A stretch of 52,966 nucleotides of DNA from an uncultured Gammaproteobacteria bacterium (lineage in GTDB: Bacteria > Pseudomonadota > Gammaproteobacteria > DRJJ01), in contig CAMYJU010000015.1 of the NCBI GenBank assembly GCA_947258795.1, forward strand, positions 1-52,966, given 5' to 3'. The notes under the pieces are model-generated. The model was not told the DNA's origin, did no database searches, and saw nothing but the letters and a program-made list of their open reading frames with translations. Below, piece after piece: positions 26,920 to 34,284 of the stretch. A program made the translations under genes and the position numbers. Positions within the stretch are counted from its first letter, which is position 1. Each line of letters starts with the position of its first letter.

Positions 26920-28083
26920 TCAAGCTGCTTTCTGCTCAGTTGTAAATGTCTTACATCCGGGCATGATGGTTTTGATGGCCAGTACGATATCCAGGGCAAT
27001 ATCGGTTAGCTGTGAATCATCGACGGCTACCCATGTGCGTTTCACCCTGTTTGTTTTTATGGTCTCCCTGATTTTGGGAAAGAGCAAGGCAATGCCATAA
27101 GAAAAGATGATCAGCATAAATGCGCCAAATGCCATACCGACCTGTTTGTAGTCTATTTTCCATTGTTGCTGTGCCAGGCTTTTCAGGTTTGAGTTGAAAA
27201 TAAAATTGGACCAACTGCTTGATTCGGCCTGAACAGTAATGCTGCCAGCTTGCTGGTTAATATTGATGCTGCATGCTGGCCCTTTTAATGCCCAGTTATG
27301 TTTTCTGGAGAGGGTGTCCTGTAGTACCGTACCTATTTCTTTTATTGCGCTTTCAACGGTAATGGTAGCAGGTACACTTAATGTGCCGGGTTTACCGGAT
27401 TTTTTATTTTCGGTCTTGCTATCTGGAGTTTGTGAGTCTGAGTCCGTTTTCAGTGAGTCTATTTCTCTTTCTATTTTGGCGAGCAAGTCATCACGTTTTC
27501 TGAAGCGCCTGATGAGTTCGTGTATATCGTCTATATCTTCCTGGTTGGACAGCCCTTGCTTCAGTTCAAGTAAAATTGCGGACTGTTCTTCAAAACCAAG
27601 TTTGTTTCTGGCCTCGATCCTGGTTCTCAGATCACCGAGATATGATACTGGGACCTCGGGTTCGTCCGGTAGCGGATCCGGCAAGGGCCACGGGCCCGGC
27701 AGGTTGCTCAGCGCCTTGTTTAAATCAAACGCAGCCTTCTTGTCCTGTTTCCGGTAGTCAACGTATTGAATGATGGATAGTTCCTTTGGCAACAGGTTGG
27801 TAGAAACACCGTCGGCTACCATGACAGGTAAAATGTTCTTGTTTAGTGAATGTGCATAAAGCCATTCCAGTTTGCAGGCATAGGAATCAAGCGAATGGGG
27901 GGAGACCGAGATAACAAACAGGTCACAGGCCCTGATTTGCTCCAGTATCCTTGTCCACCATGCCTGGCCACCACTCAGTTCCTTGTCTATCCATGTATTG
28001 TATCCCAGCTCGGCGAAATCAGCCGCCAGTGTATTGACGACTTCCTTGTTGTCTCGACTGTAACTTATGAAAATCTCCGTCAT
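26920..28083 (-). CDS. TIR-domain protein with C-terminal membrane segment
   Basis: 387 aa. The TIR domain (about 1-135) begins TEIFISYSRDN and has the putative NADase glutamate E73 in SYACKLEWLYA, the position of the catalytic Glu in SARM1 and prokaryotic TIR enzymes. Then come a Pro-rich hinge (GPWPLPDPLPDEPEVP), a helical region (about 155-210, FEEQSAILLELKQGL and RKRDDLLAKIEREID), a disordered Ser/Lys-rich stretch (about 211-240), a domain of unknown type (about 240-310), one hydrophobic segment (about 320-340) and a basic tail. AGGA lies 7 nt before the ATG. It forms a pair with the SLATT gene. No enzymatic activity is shown here; the call rests on motifs. Confidence 0.85.
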   Translation of the reverse strand: MTEIFISYSRDNKEVVNTLAADFAELGYNTWIDKELSGGQAWWTRILEQIRACDLFVISVSPHSLDSYACKLEWLYAHSLNKNILPVMVADGVSTNLLPKELSIIQYVDYRKQDKKAAFDLNKALSNLPGPWPLPDPLPDEPEVPVSYLGDLRTRIEARNKLGFEEQSAILLELKQGLSNQEDIDDIHELIRRFRKRDDLLAKIEREIDSLKTDSDSQTPDSKTENKKSGKPGTLSVPATITVESAIKEIGTVLQDTLSRKHNWALKGPACSININQQAGSITVQAESSSWSNFIFNSNLKSLAQQQWKIDYKQVGMAFGAFMLIIFSYGIALLFPKIRETIKTNRVKRTWVAVDDSQLTDIALDIVLAIKTIMPGCKTFTTEQKAA

Positions 28084-28192
28084 AAGTGATTCCTGTATTA
28101 CGCCTGTTTATTAAAACCGGACTTCTTGTTGTAGTGGATATAAAGATTATAGCACCGGTTATATATAACGCGTGCATGCTGATCTATACAGA

Positions 28193-29413
28193 TCAATTTA
28201 TGATTATTCTGATGGTCTCGAACACGACAAAGCAAAATGACAGGGTTGCGCCAGTCACCGGAATCCAGACAGGGAAGGTAACGGCATCCGGTTTTTCGGT
28301 TTCTTTTGTTTTTATCCTGACCAGCGCGGCATTGACCAGGAAAAACACGATCAGGATAACAAAGCTGGTCCATTCGGCCAGTTTTTCCAGCGTATGTAAC
28401 AGTCCGAGAATGAGTACAGCAGCGGAAACCAGCAGGGTGGAAAGCACCGGTGTACGCGTTTTCTCATGTACGTCACCGAGGCGGTCGGGCAGCCATCCAC
28501 GCTTGGACAGACCGTACAGAATCCGGGATGACATAATAATCTGAATCAGTGCGCCATTGACTACTGCAAACATCGCAATCAGGGAAATCAGTTTGGCCTC
28601 ACCACCAGTAGCCTGTTTGTATACCAGTGCCAGTGGCGCATCAGTTGCCTTGAGTATGTCCGGGTTCACGGTCAGAACGGAAACCACTGCAACCAGGATA
28701 TACAGTGTCGAGGAGACAACCAGTACCGTAATAATTGCCGTGGGCATGTTCCGCTCGGCATCTTTCGCCTCTTCTGCGATATTGACCATGTCCTCGAAAC
28801 CGATATAGGCATAAAAAGCCAGCATGCCTCCAAGCAGAATTCCGTACCAGGCAACGCCTTCGGCAGGAGGGATAAACTCCGGGAATCTTGCAGGCAGCTC
28901 GGTAAAGTTCCCACCTGCCACCCAGAGCAGCAGTAACAGTCCCGTGATCTCCAGCAGGGTCAGGAAGGCCGCCATCCGTACCGACTCGACTATCCCCCAG
29001 ATAGCCACAAATGCAAGTACGGCGACCATGACACTGAGCGCCAGTGCCCTGGGCACCTGAACGAATTCCTGCAAATAGCCGATAAAGCTCTGGATAATCG
29101 CGGCACTGGAGAGTACGCCGGCCAGTACGATGAGCATACCGACAATCAGGGCCAGTTGTTTCAGACCAAAGCCTTCGTAAACATAAACTGACTCGCCGGC
29201 ACTGACCGGAAAGCGTGAGGAAAGCTCGGCATAGGCAAACGCGGTAAATGTGGCCAGCAGTGAGGCGATCAGGAAGGATAGCGGGGTATACATGCCTGCG
29301 GAGCCGGCGACCTTGCCAACCAGGGCGTATATCCCGGCGCCGAGGATATTCCCCAGCCCGTAAAAGACCAGTAACGGCAAACCAAGTGATCGTTTCAGTG
29401 TTGTTTTAGTCAT
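28193..29413 (-). CDS. APC-family amino acid permease
   Basis: 406 aa with about 11-12 membrane helices. The N-terminal signature LPLLVFYGLGNILGAGIYALVG and the helix 6 region GGMLAFYAYIGFEDMVNIAEE are typical of the APC superfamily (cationic/neutral amino acid transporters). Substrate cannot be deduced. It is upstream of the TIR gene on the same strand with a 109-nt AT-rich gap, so a separate promoter for the TIR/SLATT pair is plausible. Slightly shorter at the C terminus than eukaryotic-type CAT members. Confidence 0.88.
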   Translation of the reverse strand: MTKTTLKRSLGLPLLVFYGLGNILGAGIYALVGKVAGSAGMYTPLSFLIASLLATFTAFAYAELSSRFPVSAGESVYVYEGFGLKQLALIVGMLIVLAGVLSSAAIIQSFIGYLQEFVQVPRALALSVMVAVLAFVAIWGIVESVRMAAFLTLLEITGLLLLLWVAGGNFTELPARFPEFIPPAEGVAWYGILLGGMLAFYAYIGFEDMVNIAEEAKDAERNMPTAIITVLVVSSTLYILVAVVSVLTVNPDILKATDAPLALVYKQATGGEAKLISLIAMFAVVNGALIQIIMSSRILYGLSKRGWLPDRLGDVHEKTRTPVLSTLLVSAAVLILGLLHTLEKLAEWTSFVILIVFFLVNAALVRIKTKETEKPDAVTFPVWIPVTGATLSFCFVVFETIRIIIN

Positions 29414-29567
29414 AAGTTGCGTAATCCCGGTATTTTCAGGCTCTCACACTGTCGCTCCAGTGACAAATCCGTATCAGCCCTGATTTTTGTAATCTTGATA
29501 AAAATAGTCAGGAATAGTTAAATGATATACACCAGTTCTTAAACCAGCATCAACGGAGGTGAGGGTC

Positions 29568-29792
29568 ATGATGCATCGTATCTGTACTACCGATCCAATC
29601 ACTTTGAACGATATCCCGGATCCTACAGGAAAACCCTATATTGTAATGGGGCAAAAGGATAATGATATCGTAGTGTATTTTGAGTCAGAACAAAACCGCC
29701 AGGCCTGGCTGGATATCCCGGTCGAGCACCCGGCGTCTGAACACCGGCTAAACCTGGACAACCCGACCGAGTTGTTCATTGATGAGGGTTGA
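29568..29792 (+). CDS. Small hypothetical protein, 74 aa
   Basis: MMHRICTTDPITLNDIPDPT then a compact, acidic sequence ending NPTELFIDEG; no signal, no membrane helix. A strong GGAGG lies 8 nt before ATG 29568 (GTG 29559 is inside the ribosome site, so not the start). Not recognised as a named family; the pattern of alternating hydrophobics (YIVMGQKDNDIVVYFESEQN) suggests a small alpha/beta domain. It stands alone and is followed by an inverted repeat that may be its terminator. Confidence 0.65.
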   Translation: MMHRICTTDPITLNDIPDPTGKPYIVMGQKDNDIVVYFESEQNRQAWLDIPVEHPASEHRLNLDNPTELFIDEG

Positions 29793-29805
29793 TTGTTCAG
29801 GTATG

Positions 29806-29844
29806 GATGCCCGGAGTATTGCGATACCTATATCTCCGGGCATC
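29806..29844. terminator. Long inverted repeat between convergent genes
   Basis: A perfect 11-bp stem, GATGCCCGGAG pairing with CTCCGGGCATC, with a 17-nt loop, placed between two convergent genes. There is no T-run on either side, so it may be a bidirectional transcript-end stabiliser rather than a classical intrinsic terminator. Confidence 0.5.
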
Positions 29845-29888
29845 TACAATGTGCGGCCTGATACCCGGTGTTGTATCTGAAAGGAACT

Positions 29889-30353
29889 TCAGGCCCGCAG
29901 GATGTTTTGTTTCAGAGATTTGAGATGTTGTGTAAACCCGGCACTGAGTAGCATAAAAGAAGCCATCCAGACCAGATTACCTACTATATATAATCCCTGA
30001 ATCGGCTCGAACTCATTTTTCATATAATAGATCTTGAGTCCAAAAGCCAGGCATGCGCAGGCGAAGCCGAATAGCGGGATATAAGCATATCTGTGTTTTG
30101 CACCCCGGTTTAATGCATAGAGTAACAGGGGTGACAACCACATGTTCAGTCCGGCAGTAATCGCAAGGGTACTGGCAATCTCCTTGGCTCCGGCGTGCTG
30201 GGCTGTAATCAGATGGATAAACGGAAACAGGTCAGTAAGCTGCCAGAGCCAGCCTCCCAGCCAGCCGGAAAAAGGCCGGTCGGACCAGGGCATTATCAAG
30301 GAGACCAGATACAGAAACCACGCGGCATATATCATACTATTATTCTTGGGCAT
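29889..30353 (-). CDS. Hypothetical membrane protein, 154 aa
   Basis: Four predicted membrane helices (about 8-22, 55-82, 88-108, 122-142). It starts MPKNNSMIYAAWFLYLVSLIMPW; the N-terminal pattern Y(A)-WxLY..SL(I)-P with W-x-G-W-x-x-L resembles small YidC-independent membrane proteins often found as singletons in proteobacteria. I do not recognise a named family. Divergently arranged genes do not help: the next minus-strand gene upstream is a DUF2799 lipoprotein. Function unknown. Confidence 0.6.
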   Translation of the reverse strand: MPKNNSMIYAAWFLYLVSLIMPWSDRPFSGWLGGWLWQLTDLFPFIHLITAQHAGAKEIASTLAITAGLNMWLSPLLLYALNRGAKHRYAYIPLFGFACACLAFGLKIYYMKNEFEPIQGLYIVGNLVWMASFMLLSAGFTQHLKSLKQNILRA

Positions 30354-30398
30354 GTATGACGCTCAATATCAATGTAAAAACTCCAGCTGATTCAGCGG

Positions 30399-31022
30399 TC
30401 AATAATGATGCTGATTTTTAATATGTGTCACATGATGTGATTGTTGCTCTACCTGATGCTCCAGGTCATGTATGTTTTCCTGCACGGTACCCATCTCAAT
30501 GGTGATATCCCTGGTTTCCTTTAGCGTCTGACGTGCATCCGCTTTGGATAGTTTGCCGCTAATCAGCAAATCTTCTTTTTCCTTGAGGCTTTTTTTCAGG
30601 TGAATATGGTGCTGGTGTTGACGTTGCAGCTCATTTCTCAGGTATTGCAATCGCTTTCTGGCGCGAAATAGTTCCAACCCATGCTGATAGGCAACCAGGA
30701 ACAAAGGTTCATTATAACCGGCACAGACACCATTATAGCGGTGGCCGGAAACACCCAGTCTGTATCCCCTGTACGGAATACAATAATGCGTCAGGCCTTG
30801 CGCACGTCCGGCATTGTAGGCCTGAAAATCCGGACTAACCCCGTGTTCAGCACAGGCCTTGCGATGGTCGCCGATACGGTTAGCCAGATAACCCCTGCTG
30901 CCATCCTCATACCCAATGACATGCCAGTCAGCTGCACGGCATTCGTCCTTATCCAACGTAGCACAGGCCGATAAAACCGGAATAAGACTGGCTATCAGCA
31001 AGTATTTGATCGTGTTGGACAT
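30399..31022 (-). CDS. DUF2799 lipoprotein
   Basis: 207 aa. Signal peptide with lipobox LSAC (cleavage before C19), then the DUF2799 pattern: CRAADWHVIGYEDGSRGYLA near the N terminus, HRKACAEHGVSPD, YNAGRAQGLTHYC and YRLGVSGHRYNGVC. The C-terminal third is a charged coiled coil (about 120-200) rich in Gln/His/Lys. An outer-membrane-associated lipoprotein of unknown role; the E. coli relative is YfjS/YafL-like only in size, so no symbol is given. Confidence 0.85.
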   Translation of the reverse strand: MSNTIKYLLIASLIPVLSACATLDKDECRAADWHVIGYEDGSRGYLANRIGDHRKACAEHGVSPDFQAYNAGRAQGLTHYCIPYRGYRLGVSGHRYNGVCAGYNEPLFLVAYQHGLELFRARKRLQYLRNELQRQHQHHIHLKKSLKEKEDLLISGKLSKADARQTLKETRDITIEMGTVQENIHDLEHQVEQQSHHVTHIKNQHHY

Positions 31023-31133
31023 GGTCTGTTTTCAAATGCTGTTTGAATGGTCATTAGTTTCAGTATAGTACGAATTTTTTGGCTATTGGATCAGAGGGCC
31101 TGACTATGAAGGGCTGGTGTTATCCACACGCGG

Positions 31134-31589
31134 TTAATCTTGTGTGGTGTTTCTGGTCAAAATCCTGTCCAGGTGATTGGCAAAAGATTTGCGGTCTGCC
31201 TGGCTTAATGCTGCAGGACCACCGGTATTAACACCGCTGGATCTTAATGTATCCATGAAATCCCGCATATTCAGGCGAGCCCTGATATTGTCAGCCGTGT
31301 ATAACTCACCACGAGGGCTGAGCGCCAATGCGCCTTTATCGATCACTTCGGCTGCCAGGGGTATGTCGCTGGTGATGACCAGGTCACCACAGTTTACTCT
31401 GTTGACGATCTCATTGTCGGCAACGTCAAAACCTGATGATACTTGCAGAAAGGATATATAACGGGATGGTGGTATGCGCACTGGCTGGTTGGCAATCAGG
31501 CTTAACTGTATGCCGGTACGATTCGCTGCCTTGAACAGAATATCCTTGATCGCAACAGGACATGCATCAGCATCAACCCATATTTTCAT
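31134..31589 (-). CDS. YaiI/YqxD family (DUF188) protein
   Basis: 151 aa starting [19 protein letters not shown], the usual start of this family, so ATG 31589 is chosen rather than the longer frame from 31655, which would overlap the upstream antiporter gene. Other family features: [25 protein letters not shown] and [13 protein letters not shown], a PIN-like fold with conserved acidic residues suggesting a nuclease. It lies 13 nt behind the antiporter gene on the same strand. Confidence 0.92.
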   Translation of the reverse strand: MKIWVDADACPVAIKDILFKAANRTGIQLSLIANQPVRIPPSRYISFLQVSSGFDVADNEIVNRVNCGDLVITSDIPLAAEVIDKGALALSPRGELYTADNIRARLNMRDFMDTLRSSGVNTGGPAALSQADRKSFANHLDRILTRNTTQD

Positions 31590-31602
31590 ATAAGCAAGCT
31601 TA

Positions 31603-32763
31603 CTAACGTGCCCGTTTGATGGCAAGCCGGGTAAAGACAGGGCCGATAATTTCAAAAAAGATAGTCGAGCCGATGACGATTGTCAGCAGGATCTGGCGAA
31701 ACTCCGGAAAGTGGTTGGAGGCAACCAGCGCCATACCTATTGCGACACCGGCCTGTGGCAGCAGGGCAACCCCCATCCAGTTCTTTGTGATTCTCCCGGC
31801 CCTGCTGAGCTGACAGCCGATGCGTGCACCAATTATTTTTCCTGTGGCACGAAAAAGAATATAGACCAGACCAATCAGACCAACATCCTTCAGGGCATCG
31901 AGTTCCAGTGATGCGCCGGCAAGAACAAAAAAGATAACCATAAATGGCCATTCGATCCCTTCAATAGCATGAAACGGATATTCATGGTGCCTGGCTAGAT
32001 TGGCCACTACCGCACCCAGTACCATTGAAGCTATCAGAAAGGACACTTCCAGCCAGATGGCGATGCCACCGCAAACGAATACCAGACCAACGGCTTCGGA
32101 CAGAATAGGTTGACCGGATTTTATCCTGCCGGTCAGGTAGGCAGCAGGGAGTCCAAGCAATACACCCAGTATAACCGCGCCGCCAATATCCTTTACTGCG
32201 AGTAACAAGGTGGATGTCTGCTCAGTAGAGCCATTAATGGTCATCACCAGTGACATACCGATGCCGAACAGTATCGCAGCCCAGATATCATCCAGTGCAA
32301 CGATTGAAAGCAATAGATCATTGAACGGTGTTTTCTGGTCCGTTTCGATAACGACATCCAGTATTGCCGCAGGAGCGGTGGCCGATGCGATACAGCCTAG
32401 CAGTATCGCCACCTCCGCTGACAACCCTGCCCATATCAGGCCGATGCTGACAAACAGCGTTGTGAGCAAGGCGGCGCTAATCGAAACCATCAATACCTGG
32501 CTGGCCGATTTACTGATGGTGTCCTTTGTGAGTCTGCCACCTAGTAGAAATCCCACCATTAACAGTGCCATATCAGCAATGATCTCAAAGCGTTCTATGA
32601 ATACGGACGGGACAATATCCAGGGCCTCCTTGCCGATCATGACACCAAACAGCAACAAGAGTGTTACACGGGGCAGAAAGGTGCGGCGTCCCAGTGTTGA
32701 GGTGATCAGGCCCAGCAACAGGATGCCACCCAGGGTTAACAAAAACTGCGATGCCGGCTGCAT
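31603..32763 (-). CDS. CPA2-type cation:proton antiporter
   Basis: 386 aa of about 11-12 membrane helices. It has the pattern of the Na+(K+)/H+ exchanger fold: [16 protein letters not shown] (discontinuous helix region) and [12 protein letters not shown] with an acidic pair (DD) typical of the ion-binding site, and [14 protein letters not shown] near the end. There is no TrkA-N or other cytoplasmic domain, unlike the KefB-type gene at the right edge. Ion specificity is not visible. Likely operon with the YaiI-type gene downstream. Confidence 0.88.
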   Translation of the reverse strand: MQPASQFLLTLGGILLLGLITSTLGRRTFLPRVTLLLLFGVMIGKEALDIVPSVFIERFEIIADMALLMVGFLLGGRLTKDTISKSASQVLMVSISAALLTTLFVSIGLIWAGLSAEVAILLGCIASATAPAAILDVVIETDQKTPFNDLLLSIVALDDIWAAILFGIGMSLVMTINGSTEQTSTLLLAVKDIGGAVILGVLLGLPAAYLTGRIKSGQPILSEAVGLVFVCGGIAIWLEVSFLIASMVLGAVVANLARHHEYPFHAIEGIEWPFMVIFFVLAGASLELDALKDVGLIGLVYILFRATGKIIGARIGCQLSRAGRITKNWMGVALLPQAGVAIGMALVASNHFPEFRQILLTIVIGSTIFFEIIGPVFTRLAIKRAR

Positions 32764-32886
32764 AGTGGTTCTGTGCCTGCGTGTTCCGATACTTACATAT
32801 TAAACCAGAAACGCTATTTTGCCTTTTCAATATATCCTTCTGGCACACAAGATATATCATGAAGGAGGTGGGAGTGTCAGGATATT

Positions 32887-33416
32887 TTACAGTCGTGCCT
32901 CCCGGGTAGTATTTGACCATAAAATCTGATTCAGGTCGCGACAAAACTGTGCCGCGTCACGTTTTGTATGTCTGGAATCCAGGCGGCCGAGTTTCAAGTA
33001 TGGTGAAGTATTCGTTGGCATTGTCGGACACTGAGTCCGACATCATGATGATGTTCCAGATAGTTTTGCAGAAGCTTGCCATTCCATGCGTCCTGGCTAT
33101 ATCCCAGTTCACGAGGTAGTTTCAGGATGTCTTTCTGGACCTGCCTGAGTTGATCGTCACGCAGTTTGGCTGGACGCCCGGTTTTTTGATCATCCCTGAG
33201 TCCGTCTATACCATATTGTTTATAATAGTGAGCCCAACGCTCAACAGTTCTTGGGTGTTCGTCAAACCATTCTGCAACCTGGTAGCAACTGAACCCCTGA
33301 GCAAGCAATAACATACAGTGTATGCGATGCAAAAAGCGATGCTGGTGATTTTGGGCTACTTCCTGCCTGATAGCAGACTGTAATACTAAGGTATTAGGTA
33401 CTTCCAGTTTTCGCAT
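32887..33416 (-). pseudogene. IS630-type HTH protein with probable frameshift
   Basis: The intact frame 33416-32994 encodes 140 aa: MRKLEVPNTLVLQSAI, QGFSCYQVAEWFDEHPRTVERW (helix-turn-helix) and RQCQRILHHT. Relatives of this IS630/Rpn-type HTH family continue for about 30-40 basic residues after the RQCQR(L/I)xH motif. Here the frame stops, but another frame carries on directly with LKLGRLDSRHTKRDAAQF and reaches a stop at 32887, giving about 176 aa in total, the expected family size. A single indel near 32996-33005 would explain this. There is no DDE transposase domain and no flanking inverted repeat that I can see. Confidence 0.6.
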
Positions 33417-33633
33417 CGCCGTGGTCCCTTCTTGATCGAAAGCAATACGCCTGAGCCGAACTATAAAGCCGAGTTTAGCCTAATCATGAGCAGTTATGCG
33501 GCAAGACTTTTGTCGTAGGTCAAGAAAGGCTTAACTTGGTATATAGCTTGACTGTTATTTGGCTAGCGTTGTGGCGCTACTAATCAGTATCCCTTGTCAT
33601 CAAATATTACCTACTTAAGGAGAGGATATACTC

Positions 33634-34263
33634 ATGAAGATAATGCATGCTGTGCTTTTGTTCCTGATCCTGGGTGTTTTGTCAGCCAACTCGAATGCCC
33701 TGATGTTGACCATGGAGCCCTCATCGACATTGATTTATGAAAACGATCCCGTATCGGTTGATATTGTTATTTCTGGACTCGATGCTGGTGGGCCAGAATC
33801 ACTGGGTGCATTTTCAATGGATGTTGTGTGGGGTGCCACTGTACTGGATTACGATTCGATCGAATTTGGCCCTTATCTGGGCAACCCTGATCCACTGGCA
33901 TTTGAGAGCGTTATCAGTGTCGATGATTCCAATGCCACCGGTAATCCTGCTGTTGTATCGCTGTTGGAAGTGTCACTGTTATCTTCCCTGGAACTGGACA
34001 TGATACAGAGCGACAGTTTCACATTGGCGACAATGAATTTCACAGGGGCTGCCCCCGGTTTCACTTTGATGAGAATGGAGAATGTTGTACTCAGTGATGC
34101 CTTTGGTAATGTGTTGGCTGATCCTGTGCTGGTGGGAACAGGTATAGAGGTGACGGAGCCTTCACCACTGGTAATGTTTATTTCGGCAGCTTTGATGTTA
34201 GGTTTCTTGATCAGTCGACAGTCTCGGGGTCAGTCACGTATATCTATTGATAATAGAGCCTAA
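33634..34263 (+). CDS. Cohesin-like exported protein with PEP-CTERM-like tail
   Basis: 209 aa. Signal peptide (about 1-22), then a cohesin-like beta-sandwich (about 25-170): DPVSVDIVISGLDAGGPESL, LGAFSMDVVWGATVLDYDSI and SFTLATMNFTGAAPG follow the pattern of type I/II cohesin domains. The C terminus is EPSPLVMFISAALMLGFLIS followed by RQSRGQSR, that is a proline motif, a hydrophobic helix and a basic tail, as in PEP-CTERM/exosortase substrates. A very good ribosome site (AAGGAGAGG). It is 21 nt before a dockerin-bearing gene, a natural partner. No exosortase gene is in the window. Confidence 0.75.
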   Translation: MKIMHAVLLFLILGVLSANSNALMLTMEPSSTLIYENDPVSVDIVISGLDAGGPESLGAFSMDVVWGATVLDYDSIEFGPYLGNPDPLAFESVISVDDSNATGNPAVVSLLEVSLLSSLELDMIQSDSFTLATMNFTGAAPGFTLMRMENVVLSDAFGNVLADPVLVGTGIEVTEPSPLVMFISAALMLGFLISRQSRGQSRISIDNRA

Positions 34264-34284
34264 TGCAGTACTGGGAGGTTTGTG

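Noticed and set aside
32887-33416. Complete IS630 insertion sequence
   Set aside because: Only the HTH half is present; no DDE domain, terminal repeats or target duplication.
33546-33580. Sigma-54-like or sigma-70-like promoter before the cohesin-like gene
   Set aside because: TTGACT is followed by no fitting -10, and GG/GC spacing for sigma-54 does not fit.
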